From the NCBI GenBank assembly GCA_039583875.1, contig CM077147.1:159730821-159794820 (forward strand): a stretch of DNA of 64,000 nt, given 5' to 3'. Position numbers and translations under genes: made by a program. The DNA comes from Platanthera guangdongensis (Eukaryota; Streptophyta; Magnoliopsida; Asparagales; Orchidaceae). The notes below the pieces were generated by a model. That model was not told the DNA's origin, made no database searches, and saw only the letters and a program-made list of their open reading frames with translations. Below are positions 45,171 through 56,609 of the stretch, piece after piece. Each line of letters opens with the position of its first letter. Positions within the stretch are counted from its first letter, which is position 1.

Positions 45171-46655
45171 CTACGCGTCGTCCGAGCTAGAACGCTCGTC
45201 TTCAGAAACATCTACAAAGCTAAAGCCGGATGTGTCGCATCCCAATCTCTTGCTAACTAGGCGTAAGGCCTTCGAAACACCGCATCGGAGCACTAGCTCA
45301 CCAACATCATCCATCTGGGGTTCCACCTGCTTGAACCAAATCTCGTCGCGAACCTCCTCTGCAATCAAACTACGGTCTCTCATGTAATCCAATGATTCCA
45401 GGTATTCTGCAAGTCCCGCAGCCTTCAACTCTGACACGTGGCTATCAGAAGACAAAATCTCCACTTGGGCCTTTGTCGCCCGTAGCTGAGTCTCAAGACC
45501 GGTGGCTTCCTCCCGTGTCGCCTGCAACTGGGACTCCAAGCCCGAATTCTCCTCCTTCGAGTGCTTCAACATCTGGGTGGTCCTCTCCACCAGGGTTTTC
45601 TCCACCTCCAAGGATGCACGTGCATCCTCTCACTCGGATTTCAGTACCGACCCGGTCCGGCGGAACCGCATAATGTCCCGATCATATTCCTCCTTTAGGG
45701 AGGCAAGCGATCTCGACGTCAACCGGAGATTCTCATGAAGGGCAAGGCACCTATCCTTCAAACTCACATAGTGGTCATTCCAGGTTACCGCAATCTGGGT
45801 TTGAGTCTCTATCTGCACAAGGAAAAGACATGCGTTAACACCAAATAATAAAGAAAAAAAATTTCCACAAAAAGTCAAGGCACTTACCGCATCACTCATT
45901 GCCATCAAGGAAGAGGACATCAGAGGGGCCATCACCTCTGAAGACACCTGAGGAACTGGGGACACAAGTATCTGCACCTCGAGAGTTGACTCGAGACAGG
46001 CATCGAAAGGGGCCGTTGCTGCCACCGTATCAGGATCGCCAGGAGGGGCCGCCACGGCTTTCCTCTTTCGACCCCCTCCCTGAGAAGTCCTAATGATCTG
46101 AGCTGCATCCGAAGAGATATCACACCGCAGCAGGCGCTTCTCCTCCACATAGACAAAAATATTAAAAAGGCGGTTGGCTAGTTCGCGAGGCTCTGGAAAC
46201 CCAAACACCGGAGAGAATTCTCGTTCCTTCCCCCTCACTCGGCGACAGCGGTTCGGCAGTGTGTCCCATGCCTCGGGAAGGCCCCATGAATTCCTAACAT
46301 ACCCAAACAAAGTGTTCCCATGTCAACGATCTTTTCAAGGCTCAAACTCCAACCAACTTTTGTTGCTGCGAACGTCCACCCATTCGCCACCATCAGAGCA
46401 AATGACGCACCAATCTCGGAACTGGTCCAAGGAAAGTCGTCCTCCTAGCTCACGACAGAATGCGGCCAAGCCCATAATTCGGGCAATTCCAACAGGGACA
46501 AACTATAAAATTGGCACCCCACAAAACTTCAAGATCTCGATCACCTCCTCGCACAAGGGATCCTCACCTCCAAACTATCAGGGAACCCATATTTATTCCC
46601 TCAAATCTCCACGCCGTCTTCAGTTAAAGAGGAGCACAATCGCATCAGACTAGAA
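45171..46655 (-). pseudogene. Antisense ORF (aORF) of Tat element F
   Basis: Minus strand. N-terminal part, in shifted frames at about 46655-46320: CEEVIEILKFCGVPI, GIARIMGLAAFCRELGG, DQFRDWCVICSDGG, SWLEFEP, a pattern of plant gypsy-type transposon antisense proteins. Then open 46310-45633 (TLFGYVRNSWGLPEAWD, KRKAVAAPP) and, after TGA at 45630, open to 45171 as a coiled coil (LEVEKTLVERTTQML, then ENSGLESQLQ) with an acidic Ser-rich end. An intron candidate lies at 45813-45887. Tat elements are known to carry such antisense genes between integrase and 3' LTR; their role is unknown. Breaks: shifts near 46500-46330 and one stop. Confidence 0.7.
45813..45887 (-). other. Candidate 75-bp intron in the antisense ORF
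   Basis: On the minus strand the donor reads GATGCG/GTAAGTG and the acceptor TTGTGCAG/ATAGAG, both good plant signals. The length is a multiple of three and the intron has no stop codon, so spliced and unspliced forms both stay open. The intron translation is hydrophobic, unlike the polar coiled coil around it. Confidence 0.6.
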
Positions 46656-46936
46656 GAGCGTTTTGAGACCTGCACAAACCAAAGATAAAAGGGGTCAGGT
46701 TTGCCCAAACTGCGCGCAAAACAAGTGTGCACCACGCACCCAGTTAAGGGAAAAACGCCGCCCGCGCATTCCAGCGTGCACGTGGCTCAGTACGCACCGA
46801 GTACCTTCGAAACACTGCCCTTCACCGTCTCCACCTTCTCGCCAGAAGTTGTCATGATAGTGGGAAATGGTGGCAGCAGGAAATCCTTCTTCCCTCGCTC
46901 GCTGCGCTCTCCGACAAGAAGAATTTGGGGGGCAAT
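46656..46936. other. Spacer and polypurine tract before F 3' LTR
   Basis: No gene seen on the plus strand; it would hold the promoter or leader of the antisense ORF. It ends GAATTTGGGGGGCAAT (46921-46936), the polypurine tract, directly before TGATGGG. Confidence 0.6.
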
Positions 46937-47397
46937 TGATGGGTTCCACCATCATTTATAAGGAAGGCCCCCCCATGACCTCCCCCAAAATGGGAGATCA
47001 TGAGGTTGACTAGTCAATCCCAACTCCCATGATGAGGAAACATGGGGGTGGGGCCCACTCCCTCTCCTCACTTAGGAAAACCACCCCCATTGGGGGGTAA
47101 CCGCCGGCCGGCCGCCGCCGCCGGCCGGCCGCTGCCACCGCCACCGGCGAGGCCTCCGCCGGCCCGACATCAGTCGCCGGCCAGGCCGCAGGCCACGACC
47201 GGCTAGGTCGACGTCACGGCCGCCGGACTAACCACGGCCAGGCCGCAGCCGGCCTGGTCGCTCCCACCGGCCAGGCCACGGCCGGCCTGGCCGCTAATGC
47301 CGGCCAGGCCGCAACTAGCCAGGCTGCGGCTGCCGACCCGATCGCCACCGGCCAGGCCGCGGCCGGCCAGGCCACTCCCGCCGGTCAGCCCGCCACT
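46937..47397 (+). repeat. 3' LTR of F, first piece
   Basis: Begins TGATGGGTTCCACCATC as the 5' LTR does, and runs into the GGCC-word array where element G is inserted. The last five bases CCACT are G's target duplication. Confidence 0.88.
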
Positions 47398-49040
47398 TGT
47401 TAAAATTTTCTCAGCGTAGTCAGCAAGGTAGCCCAAACGTCAAATTAATATCTTCGGCACTACCCAGTTCGCATGTTGAACCAGCGGAAAACCAAGAAAC
47501 AAGGCTAATCCCAACAAACAATGGAAGCACAAGCAGATCTTTTATACATTCACTTCTTTACAATGCGAGGCATACATAGCGAGACATGATTTTGCTAGTA
47601 TAAACAACTATAAACAGAAAGCACCAAAAACAAGCCGGGCGGACAGCACCGGAGTCCGCCGAGACCGCCAAGGTCGCCGAGGTCGCCGAGTCCGCTGAGA
47701 TCGCCCGAGCTAAGCTGCAATCCGCCAAATAGCCACGGAGTCCGCCGAAGCCGCGAGGCCGCGCGGATACACTGTTATTCGTCTTCTGTTGAAGCTGAAC
47801 TGAGGAACACCCCCTACCCTCCTGAAGTTGGCGGACAGGTTATTGAAGCTGGCAAAGATGAAACAGAGCTGACAAGCCGCAGAGCGACCTCCTGCTGAAT
47901 CCGCAGAGACCGCACAACTTCCAAGCACTTGACCGAAGTCAAAGCCAAACTCCTGGCTCCTTGAAGCTACCCGCGCGACCTGCACACAGCAAACCGTCAA
48001 CCCTAAATCAATACGCGCGGACAGAAAAACTGAGACCGCAGCACCTCGCCGACCCAACTTACTGTTCACTCAAGTTTTTGTAGACCTGCCAGGGGGGTCC
48101 TATTTATAGGCGAGGTGAGGAGTGTGGTCACCGCCCTAGAGATAGAGACACCGCCCCAGCCCGCGCGATAGCAAAACAATGTATGCCGAGTCCGCAAGGA
48201 CTTAGCCGGATACCAAGGAAAACCGCCAGGAGCAAGACAACATTGGCGAACCCTATTCAGTCCGCCAAAGCTATGCGAACAAGGCATCAGCCCGTAAAGC
48301 CTACAACCACTGCAGCACAGCAACCCCCTTCAATGGCTGTACGCAAGACTCAAGCCTCAATCCGCCACAAGTCCACGACCAAAAGCAGACAGCAACAGTC
48401 CGCCCGGTCAACAGCGGACTTGACGGATACTGCGGACACCATGGTCTTGGCACAGAGTGTGACCAAGTCCAAAACCATCAAAGGCCAATGCGAGCATGGC
48501 AGACACAAACTCCCGTCCGCCAAACACCCTAGCACAGACCATCAGCAGTCCGCAGGCTCCTCGCACACCTGCCCAATGCAGCAGCTACCTCCCGGACTCC
48601 AAACACCAGTCCGCCAATCGACCTCCACAGCAAGGCACCTGCTGTAATACCAGAGCTTGACAAGGCCTCAGCCAAGCTCTAAGCCCAGTCCGCAACAGCC
48701 TACACCGCGGACACGCCAGTCCGCAAGCTACCCGCGGACAAGTGCCAAACCACCAATCAGCACAAGCTTGCACCACGACCACTGAGCAATGCACCAGTCC
48801 GCAAGCTTCTATCCGCTCAGGCCGCTCCTTGGCTAAAAGCCAACGTCCTATCTGCAGACACCAGGCCGCACAGTCCGCAGACTACTTGCATATAACCCGC
48901 TCAGAAGACAGCCGGCTTTCCACTAGACCTTCCACCAGGCCGCACATCGGAGTCCGCCCAGTCCGCCTAGTCCGCCAACGCTGTCCGCGCAAGCCGCCCG
49001 GCCTGTCCCGTCAACCACTTCCACTTCACAAATTTCAACA
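47398..49040 (-). repeat. 3' LTR of element G (left copy)
   Basis: On the minus strand it begins TGTTGAAATTTGTG and ends TTTTAACA. It carries dispersed GTCCGC and GCCGAGTCCGC words (47637-49000) and a minus-strand TATA box at 48101-48108 (CCTATAAATAGG). Confidence 0.93.
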
Positions 49041-51095
49041 CTCCCCCTTGAAGTGGGAAGTGGTGACCAAGCCCAGCAAGCTGCGCAAGCGCTCAAAGGG
49101 CCCCTTCGACAGTGGCTTCGTGAAGATGTCAGCAAGATTATCTTCACTCCGAACATGCCCGACCAGCAGAGACCCCTCCAACACCTTCTCCCTGATGAAG
49201 TGGTGATCAATCTCTATATGCTTGGTCCTGGCGTGACACACTGGATTGTTAACCAGTTTGAGAGCACTCTCATTGTCACCCCGGAGTAAAGTTGGCCCTT
49301 GCACTTCTTCATGAACATCCTCTATCAGCCTCCTCAACCAGATGGCTTCCCGAGCAGCCAAGGCCGAAGCCTTATACTCTGCCTCCGTAGTTGAGACGGA
49401 CACCGAGTCCTGCTTCTTGCTACACCACGAGATGCTAGCTGAACCGCAAGTGAACACATAACCTGAAGTAGACCTCCGATCATCCGAATCACCGCCATAG
49501 TCAGCATCTGTGTACCCAAGCAACGCAAACTCCGAGTCCCTTCCATAGAGGAGTCCCATGTCAGAAGTCACCTTGACATACTTCAGAATACCCTTCGCCG
49601 CCACTAGATGAGATTGCTTTGGTTCATCCATATACCAACTTACTCGGCCAACAGCATAAGCAATATCCGGCCTTGTAATCGTCAGGTAAAACAAGCTCCA
49701 AACAAGAGCCCTGAACACCAAGGGATCATGAAGAACCCTTCCCTCATCTCTTCGAAGTTTCAGCCCAGGTTCCAGTGGAGTAGAGCACTTCTTCCCTTCG
49801 CCCATGCCGAACCCCTTCACAATGCGATCAGCATACCCTTTCTGGCAAATGAGAACCCCACACTCCTTCCTCTCCACTTCAAGACCGAGAAAGTGATGCA
49901 ACTCTCCCAAGTTTTTCATCTCGAAGCGTATAGCAAGCTCAGCGCCGAGCCTTGCTACTTCCCCCTCCGAGTTCCCTGTGATGATCATGTCATCCACATA
50001 CAGTAGGACCAAGACTTGTAGCTCCCCCTTCTTCTTGACGAACAAGCTTGAATCTGAGTTAGAAGCAAGGTATCCACAGAATTGCAAGTACTCTGCAATC
50101 TTTCCATACCACGCTCTAGGAGCTTGCTTCAACCCATAGAGAGCCTTCCTGAGTTTGCAGACATAGTCCGGATGCTTTTCAGAGACAAAACCAAGCGGCT
50201 GATCCATGAAGATGTCCTTGTCAATCTCTCCGTAAAGAAAGGCATTCTTCACATCGAGTTGCCATAACCTCCATCCCTTGCTAGCAGCCAAGGCGATCAC
50301 CACTCTAACTGAAGTCATCTTCGCAACTGGACTGAATGTCTCCTCATAGTCTTCTCCATACTGCCGTGAGAATCCGCTAACGACCAAGCGAGCCTTGAAC
50401 CTATCAATGCTCCCATCAGCCTTCTTCTTCAACTTATACACCCACTTGCAAGTAACCGGAGTAATGCCATCAACCTTGGGCACAAGGTCCCAGGTTTCAT
50501 TCTTCTTCAGAGCATTAATCTCTTCCTTCATGGCATCTTCCCACTCCTTAACTCCAGTGGCCTCATTAAAGTTTGTAGGCTCACGCTCATCCAGAGGACC
50601 TGCAAAGAAACAAGAGACAAAGCTCACTGCATTCCCATCACAGTACCGAGCTAGTGGCTTCACAACCCTCTTCGATCTCCGAAGGGTTGTCTCCTTGATC
50701 ACTGCCTCTGTTGCTTCTTCGGGCTCAACTCCTACTTGGGGCAAGCATTGAGCAGTGCTCCCCCTGCTTCCTGAGCCAGAAGGCTCAGCCTCAGAGTTAG
50801 AAGCAACAGGAGCTACTGGTGAAACAACAAGCTCCTCTTCCAAGCCTTTAGCAGCCACCACCGGTGCTTTATCAACCTTGCTACTTCCGGTTAGCTCAAC
50901 CGAGCCACCTCCATATGACGTCAGCTCGTCAAAGACAATGTCTCTTGACACCACGGACTTCTTCGTCACAGGGTCCATGCATTTCCATCCCTTCTTCCGC
51001 TCATCGTAGCCAACAAAGACAAGTTTCCTTGTCTTCGCATCCAGCTTTGTCCGTGAAGCATCCGGGACATGCACGTAGCAAGTTGAACCGAACAC
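49035..51095 (-). CDS. RT and RNase H of element G, open
   Basis: A 686-codon frame that begins just after a one-base loss near 51100, so its first Met is internal to pol. It opens with the end of integrase (VFGSTCYVHVPD, KLVFVGYDERKKGWKC), a Ser-rich linker, then [80 protein letters not shown]; and RNase H: GYTDADYGGD, STTEAEYKA, GDNESALKL, RTKHIEIDHHFIRE, DIFTKPL. It ends HFKGEC plus TGA, where the last two codons are the first six bases of the LTR and the polypurine tract encodes KGE. Catalytic residues of RT and RNase H look intact, unlike the rest of the element. Confidence 0.92.
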   Translation of the reverse strand: MFGSTCYVHVPDASRTKLDAKTRKLVFVGYDERKKGWKCMDPVTKKSVVSRDIVFDELTSYGGGSVELTGSSKVDKAPVVAAKGLEEELVVSPVAPVASNSEAEPSGSGSRGSTAQCLPQVGVEPEEATEAVIKETTLRRSKRVVKPLARYCDGNAVSFVSCFFAGPLDEREPTNFNEATGVKEWEDAMKEEINALKKNETWDLVPKVDGITPVTCKWVYKLKKKADGSIDRFKARLVVSGFSRQYGEDYEETFSPVAKMTSVRVVIALAASKGWRLWQLDVKNAFLYGEIDKDIFMDQPLGFVSEKHPDYVCKLRKALYGLKQAPRAWYGKIAEYLQFCGYLASNSDSSLFVKKKGELQVLVLLYVDDMIITGNSEGEVARLGAELAIRFEMKNLGELHHFLGLEVERKECGVLICQKGYADRIVKGFGMGEGKKCSTPLEPGLKLRRDEGRVLHDPLVFRALVWSLFYLTITRPDIAYAVGRVSWYMDEPKQSHLVAAKGILKYVKVTSDMGLLYGRDSEFALLGYTDADYGGDSDDRRSTSGYVFTCGSASISWCSKKQDSVSVSTTEAEYKASALAAREAIWLRRLIEDVHEEVQGPTLLRGDNESALKLVNNPVCHARTKHIEIDHHFIREKVLEGSLLVGHVRSEDNLADIFTKPLSKGPFERLRSLLGLVTTSHFKGEC
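49041..49055 (-). other. Polypurine tract of G, inside the coding frame
   Basis: On the minus strand CACTTCAAGGGGGAG directly precedes the LTR. Confidence 0.8.
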
Positions 51096-53122
51096 CCTAA
51101 GGTGTCCACACTCGGCTTCTCCTTCAACAACAGCTCAAAAGGAGTCTTCATGTTGATAGGGCTGAGTGGCATCTGGTTGATGATGTAAGCAGCACAAAAC
51201 ATCCCCTCCGCCCAAAAGGACCTTGGGATATCTTTCACATGAAGCCAGCATTTGCAGGTCTCCGTCAGATGACAGATCTTCCGCTCCGCTACTCCATTTT
51301 GTTGTGGAGTGTGAGTACAAGTAAGCTCTCGTTGGATCTCATGCTTCCTGCAGAAGTTAGAAAATTCGGAGGAGATAAACTCACCACCGTTGTTAGTTCT
51401 AAGCTTCTTGATCTGCAAGCCAAGCCGGCCTTCTACCAACTCCTTAAACTCCACAAACAAACGGAAGGCTTCCGACTTATCCTTTAAGAAGTACACCCAA
51501 GTATACCTTGAGTAGTCATCAACCAAGACAAGCATGTATCTGCTTCCACCAAGGATGGCAGTAACCGTCGGTCCCATCAAGTCGTCATGTATACACTCCA
51601 ATGGTTTCTTGCTCCTTGTTTGTGATTTATCAAACGGAAGGCGATGTGCCTTACAGTATTGACAGCCCGCGCAAACATGCCCGTCACCAAAGGAGGACAA
51701 CTTAGGCAACCCCTTCACCAAACTTCTACTAGCCATCGCCTTCAGCTTGTCCATGCCAACATGCCCCAGCCTCTCATGCTAGATAGCAGTGCTATCATTG
51801 GCCCTCATCCTATCAACATAAGAATTGGTGTCAAGAACAAACAAGTTCTTCACCCTCCTCCCTACATGAGCAACATCAGCCTTCACCGCTGATACGTTGC
51901 GAAGGAACCTCACGTCTGTTGGCCCAAACAGAATGTGATAACCAGTGTCCACCGCATTGGTCACCGAGAAGAGGTTCTTCTTCATGCCTGGCACGTGATA
52001 CACACTCCTTAACGTGAGTGGCCCCTGATCACTACCCAAAGACACGACCCCCTCTTTCTCTACTACATAAACAGTATTATCAGCAGTGATAATAGCTTCA
52101 TTACCTGAGTAAGCCTGCATGGAGGTGAACTTTGACTTGTCTCCGGTGAGATGATGACCACACCCAGAGTCCACGATCCACTCGTTGTTGAAGTCCTCAG
52201 CAGACAAGGCCTGGACACAAGTGTCCGTCATGAAAGCTCCGCCCCATTCTGCTTCTTCACTTCTCGAGCAAGCTTCCTCCTTTCCCGCAGCATGCCCAAG
52301 CTGCAGTTTGACCTTGCAGTCCCGCTTGAAGTGCCCTCGCTGATGACACCGGTATCACTTCAAGTTCTTCTTCCAGTCCTTAGGAGCATTGCTCCTCTCC
52401 GGCTGATATGAAGTTGAAGTCTCCTTCTCACCAGCGGCCTGCACCTTCTTCTTTTTCTTCTCTTCCCATCCTTTCTTATTACCTGAGAAGAGAGCTTCGC
52501 TGCCTTCCTAATTAAGATTCACTCCAGCCATCTGTCTTGCCAAGCTTTCCTGCGATGCAAGCAGATTCTCCAGCTCCAGCAAAGACGGCTGAGTAGCTCA
52601 CCCTTTAACAGATGTGACAAAGGCCACATACTCCTTCCGCAAGCCGCGGATAATGTGCCTTTTCATCTTCGCCTCAGAGATAGGCTCATCAGGATCCAGT
52701 GTCGACAGCTCAGCACACAAGCTTTTCATCTTTAAGAAGTACTTGGAGATGGAAAGGTCTCCCTGAGTTGCCCTGGCCAACTCATTCTGCAAAAATTGAA
52801 GCCGCGCCACATTCTTCCTATTGAACAACTCATCAATGGTTGTCCAAATATCAGCAGCCGACTCACATCCAACGATGTGATCAAACAGTTTCGAAGACAC
52901 GACCCTCTTCAGAATGAACTTCGCCTTAGCATTTGTTCTTCTCCAGAGCCTAACCTGCTCAGCAGTACCAAATGCAGCCGTAACTTCCTGCCTGTCGTCG
53001 CCACCGATGACTTCCCACAGCTCCTCGCCAAGAAGATAACTCTTCATGCACGACTTTCACTTCTTGAAGTTAGTCGGCGTTAAGAGTTCAATGCCAAGAC
53101 CCCTTGCAAAGCTCCCTTCCAT
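51096..53122 (-). pseudogene. Gag, protease and integrase of element G
   Basis: One frame from ATG at 53122 to about 51100. Gag: LTPTNFKK, TGA, KSCMKSYLLGEELWEVIGG, FDHIVGCESAADIWTTIDELF, RLQFLQNELARA, ISEAKMKRHIIRGLRKEYV. The knuckle lacks its first Cys because that codon is TGA (52355-52357), followed by YRCHQRGHFKRDC. Protease: WIVDSGCGHHLTGD (catalytic DSG present). Integrase: HERLGHVG and CAGCQYCKAH zinc site, CIHDDLMGP (Asp), LRTNNGGEF with Asn for the second catalytic Asp, QQNGVAERK (Glu). Other stops: TGA 52598, TAG 52508, TAG 51779 (before HERLGH, usually Trp). Five stops in all, four at probable Trp or Arg codons. Confidence 0.88.
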
Positions 53123-53229
53123 TGCAACACCTGTTGGCAACCTTTCAGAAGCTCCGAGCAACAACACAGGTTGAACACCACTCAATCACTGAGTAACAAC
53201 ACTGGTTGATCTCCGCTCACGCAACTGAA

Positions 53230-53245
53230 CCTGCCTCTGATACCA
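53230..53245 (-). other. Primer-binding site of G
   Basis: Minus strand TGGTATCAGAGGCAGG, immediately next to the 5' (right) LTR with no spacer; initiator-tRNA-Met type. Confidence 0.88.
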
Positions 53246-54892
53246 TGTTAAAATTTTCTCAGCGTGGTCAGCAAGGTAGCCCAAACGCCAAATTAATATC
53301 TTCGGCACTACCCAGTTCGCACGTTGAACCAGCGGAAAACCAAGGAACAAGGCTAATCCCAACAAACAATGGAAGCACAAATAGATCTTTTATACATTCA
53401 CTTCTTTACAACGCGAGGCATACATAGCGAGACATGATTTCGCTAGTACAAACAGCTGTAAACAGAAAGCACCAAAAACAAGCCGGGCGGACAACACCGG
53501 AGTCCGCCGAGACCGCCAAGGTCGCCGAGGTCGCCGAGTCCGCTGAGATCGCCCGAGCTAAGCTGTAATCCGCCGAATAGCCATGGAGTCCGCCGAAGCC
53601 GCGAGGCCGCGCGGATACACAGTTATTCGTCTTCTGCTAAAGCTGAACTGAGGAACACCCCCTACCCGCCTGAAGCCGACAGACAGGTTATTGAAGCTGG
53701 CAAAGATGAAACAGAGCTGACAAGCCGCAGAGCGACCTCTTGCTGAATCCGCAGAGACCACACAACTTCCAAGCACTTGACCGAAGTCAAAGCCAAACTC
53801 CTGGCTCCTTGAAGCTACCCGCGCGACCTGCACACAGCAAACCGTCAACCCTGAATCAATCCGCGCAGACAGAAAAACTGAGACCGCAGCACCTCGCCGA
53901 CCCAACTTACTGTTCACTCAAGTTTTTGTAGACCTGCCAGGGGGGTCCTATTTATAGGCGAGGTGAGGAGTGTGGTCACCGCCCTAGAGATAGAGACACC
54001 ACCCCAGCCCGCGCAATAGCAAAACACCGTCCGCCGAGTCCGCAAGGACTTAGCCAGATACCAAGGAAAACCGCCAGGAGCAAGGCAACATTGGCGAACC
54101 CTCTTCAGTCCGCCTAAGCTATGCGGACAAGGCATCAGCCTGCAAAGCCTATAACCACTGCAGGACAGCAACCCCCTTCAATGGATGTCCGCAAGACTCA
54201 AGCCTCAATCCGCCACAAGTCCACAACCAAAAGCAGATAACAACAGTCCGCCCGGTCAACAACGGACTTGGCAGATACTGCGAACACCATGGTCTTGGCA
54301 CAGAGTGTGACCAAGTCCAAAACCATCAAAGGCCAATGCGAGCATGGCGGACACAAACTCCCGTCCGCCAAACACCCTAGCACAGACCGTCAGTAGTCCG
54401 CAGGCTCCTCGCACACCTGCCCAACGCAGCAGCTACCTCCCGGACTCCAAACACCAGTCCTCCAATCGACCTCCACAACAAGGCACCAGCTGTAATACCA
54501 GAGCTCGACAAGGCCTCAGCCAAGCTCTAAGCCCAGTCCGCAACAGCCCACACCGCGGACACGCCAGTCCGCAAGCTACCCGCGGACAAGAGCCAAACCG
54601 CCAATCAGCACAAGCTTGCACCACGGCCACTGAGCAATGCACCAGTCCGCAAGCCTCTATCCGCTCAGGTCGTTCCTTGGCTAAACCAAAGCCAACGTCC
54701 TATCCGCAGACACCAGGCCACACAGTCCGCAGACTACTTGCATATAACACGCTCAGAAGACAGCCGGCTTTCCACTAGACCTTCCACCAGGCCGCACATC
54801 GCAGTCCGCCCAGTCCGCCTAGTCCGCCAATGCTGTCCGCCCAAGCCGCCCGGCCTGTCCCGTCAACCACTTCCACTTCACAAATTTCAACA
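53246..54892 (-). repeat. 5' LTR of element G (right copy)
   Basis: Near-identical to 47398-49040, with scattered substitutions. Minus-strand TATA box at 53949-53956 and GTCCGC words at 53487-54850. It is followed by CCACT and the resumed F LTR. Confidence 0.93.
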
Positions 54893-55572
54893 CCACTGGC
54901 CGGGCCGCAGCCGGACAGGTCGCGCCGCCGGCCAGGCTGCGGGCGCCGACCAGGCCGTCATTGGTCTGGCCGCGGGCTCCGGCCAGGTCGCGCCCGCCGG
55001 CCTGGCCGCGGGCGCCGACCAGGCCGCCACTGGCCTGGCCCAGGGCTTCGGCCAGGCCGCCGTCGGCCTAGCCGCGACCGCGGGCAAGGCCGCCGCCGGC
55101 CTGGCCGCGACCGCGGGCAAGACCGCCGCCGGCCAGGCCGCGGTCCAGGCCGCCCCTTGGTCGGCCGCCGCCGGCGCATAGCCGCCCCACCGCCGTCGAC
55201 GGCTTACCCACCGTCCGATCACAGTGGGCTTTCTTCACCATCCGATCTGGTGGGTAACCACCCACTAACCCACTACATTAGTGGTGGGGCCCGCCATGAT
55301 CTCCCCCAGGGGCTATAAAAGGAGCCCCAATGCCTCCTCATAATTGATCTTGGGGCTCTCATTCATCTTCTTCCTCAGGCGATAGCTCTGTCGGACTCCT
55401 GCCTCGGATCATCCTCCAGCCACCATGAGCCACCACGAGCCACCAGAGCACCACCAACAGCAAAAAGCATAAGTGCCGCAACGAGGAGAAGGAGGAATGC
55501 GACCCCTGCAAGCAGACGCACGACGAGCCCACGCTCCAAGCTTCAGAGCGCCAGTGCCATCTCACGCATTCC
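54893..55572 (+). repeat. 3' LTR of F, second piece
   Basis: Continues the GGCC-word array, then matches the 5' LTR of F from GCCGCCCCACCGCCGTCGACG in order: GGGCTTTCTTCACC, TATA box at 55314-55320, AGCCACCA words and CAGTGYCATCTCACGCAT. It is cut at 55573 by element H. Confidence 0.87.
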
Positions 55573-55715
55573 TGTTGGGTACATTGGAATATATGTACCT
55601 GATTTGAAGAAGCCTCACCCTACTCAATGATATACATCAAGGTGTATTTGATGTGCTTTGAGTTTATTTGTGCAGGTTAAGTAACTGCAGGTTTGCAGGA
55701 GAAGTTTCTAAGTCC

Positions 55716-56470
55716 ATGTGTCGACACCTAGAAGAAAAGTGTCGACACTTAAGGAGGCTTGTGTCGACACCCAGAGAAGCTGTGTCGACACTTGGAGTAA
55801 TTGTGTCGACACCAGAAAGGCAGAGTCGACACCAGAAGGAAAGTGTCAACACATACAGGTTGTGTCGACACACAATGAAGAATTGTCTACATAATCAGTG
55901 TCGACACTTAGAAGCAGTGTCGACACCCAAAGAAACTTTGTCGACAGCAAAAGTGTCGACATTAGGAGGCTGTGTCGACACTCAGCAAACTTCAGCAAAG
56001 TTCAAGTACATGTGTCAACACTAGGAGGCTATGTCGACACCCAGCAAACTTCAACAAGTTTAAGTACAAGTGTCGACACAAAGAAGATGTGTCGACACTC
56101 AGCAAAGTCTCAACACATAAAGTATGTGTCGACACAAAGGAGATGTGTCGACACTCAGCAAAATTTTCAAACAGAAGGCATGTGTCGACACAAAGAAGAT
56201 GTGTCGACACTTAACAAGTTTCAACACAAGAAGATGTGTCGACACAAAGGAGTTGCGTCGACACTTAGCAGAAATCAACTAAGTTTTGAAGAAGAAGGAC
56301 TTGTGTCGACACACAGGATCAGTGTCGACACATTCTGAAGAAGCAGTGTCGAGAAGCTATTATAACAACACAAGGAGTTGTGTCGACACCATGAAGGCTA
56401 GTGTCGACACTTAGTCTACTTGTGTCGACACTTGGTCTATTTATGTCGACAAATAAATACTATCTGTCTC
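55716..56470. repeat. GTGTCGACAC word array in H LTR, about 30 copies
   Basis: A 10-bp perfect palindrome occurs roughly every 20-30 bp, about 25 exact or one-mismatch copies plus several weaker ones, with spacers rich in AAG, CAGCAAA and TTAGG. Several spacers repeat, suggesting growth by duplication. The words lie upstream of the TATA box, in U3. Confidence 0.93.
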
Positions 56471-56609
56471 GACACTTTCAGACAGTGACAGAGATTTCAA
56501 GAAGTGACTGGATGACTTGACAGCTGTCATTTCAACCGGTCAACTGCTGCTGTCAGAGCTGCCAGAAGGTTGTTAGAAACCGGATCAGCCGGTCACCATG
56601 AAGAAAGCT

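Larger units (their letters stand above)
47398..54892 (-). mobile_element. Element G: Ty1/copia retrotransposon on the minus strand
   Basis: LTRs 47398-49040 and 53246-54892 (1643 and 1647 bp), plus-strand ends TGTTAAAA and CAACA. Exact target duplication CCACT (47393-47397, 54893-54897). Reading on the minus strand: primer site next to the right LTR, gag, protease, integrase, RT, RNase H and polypurine tract. The domain order is copia; the gag opening (WEV near the N-terminus and ISKYFLKMKSLC) suggests a Tork-like lineage, which is inference. The RT/RNase H half is fully open. Confidence 0.93.

Noticed and set aside
54738..55318. Long GC-rich frames in the F 3' LTR
   Set aside because: They arise from the GGCC-word array and cross the boundary between elements G and F.
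55668..56338. Open frames rich in CRH and VST across the H LTR
   Set aside because: They are translations of the TGTCGACAC array in several frames, lie in U3 upstream of the TATA box and match no family.
55716..56470. Regularly spaced palindromes resembling a CRISPR array
   Set aside because: Repeats are only 10 bp, spacing is irregular, spacers repeat each other, and the context is a plant LTR.
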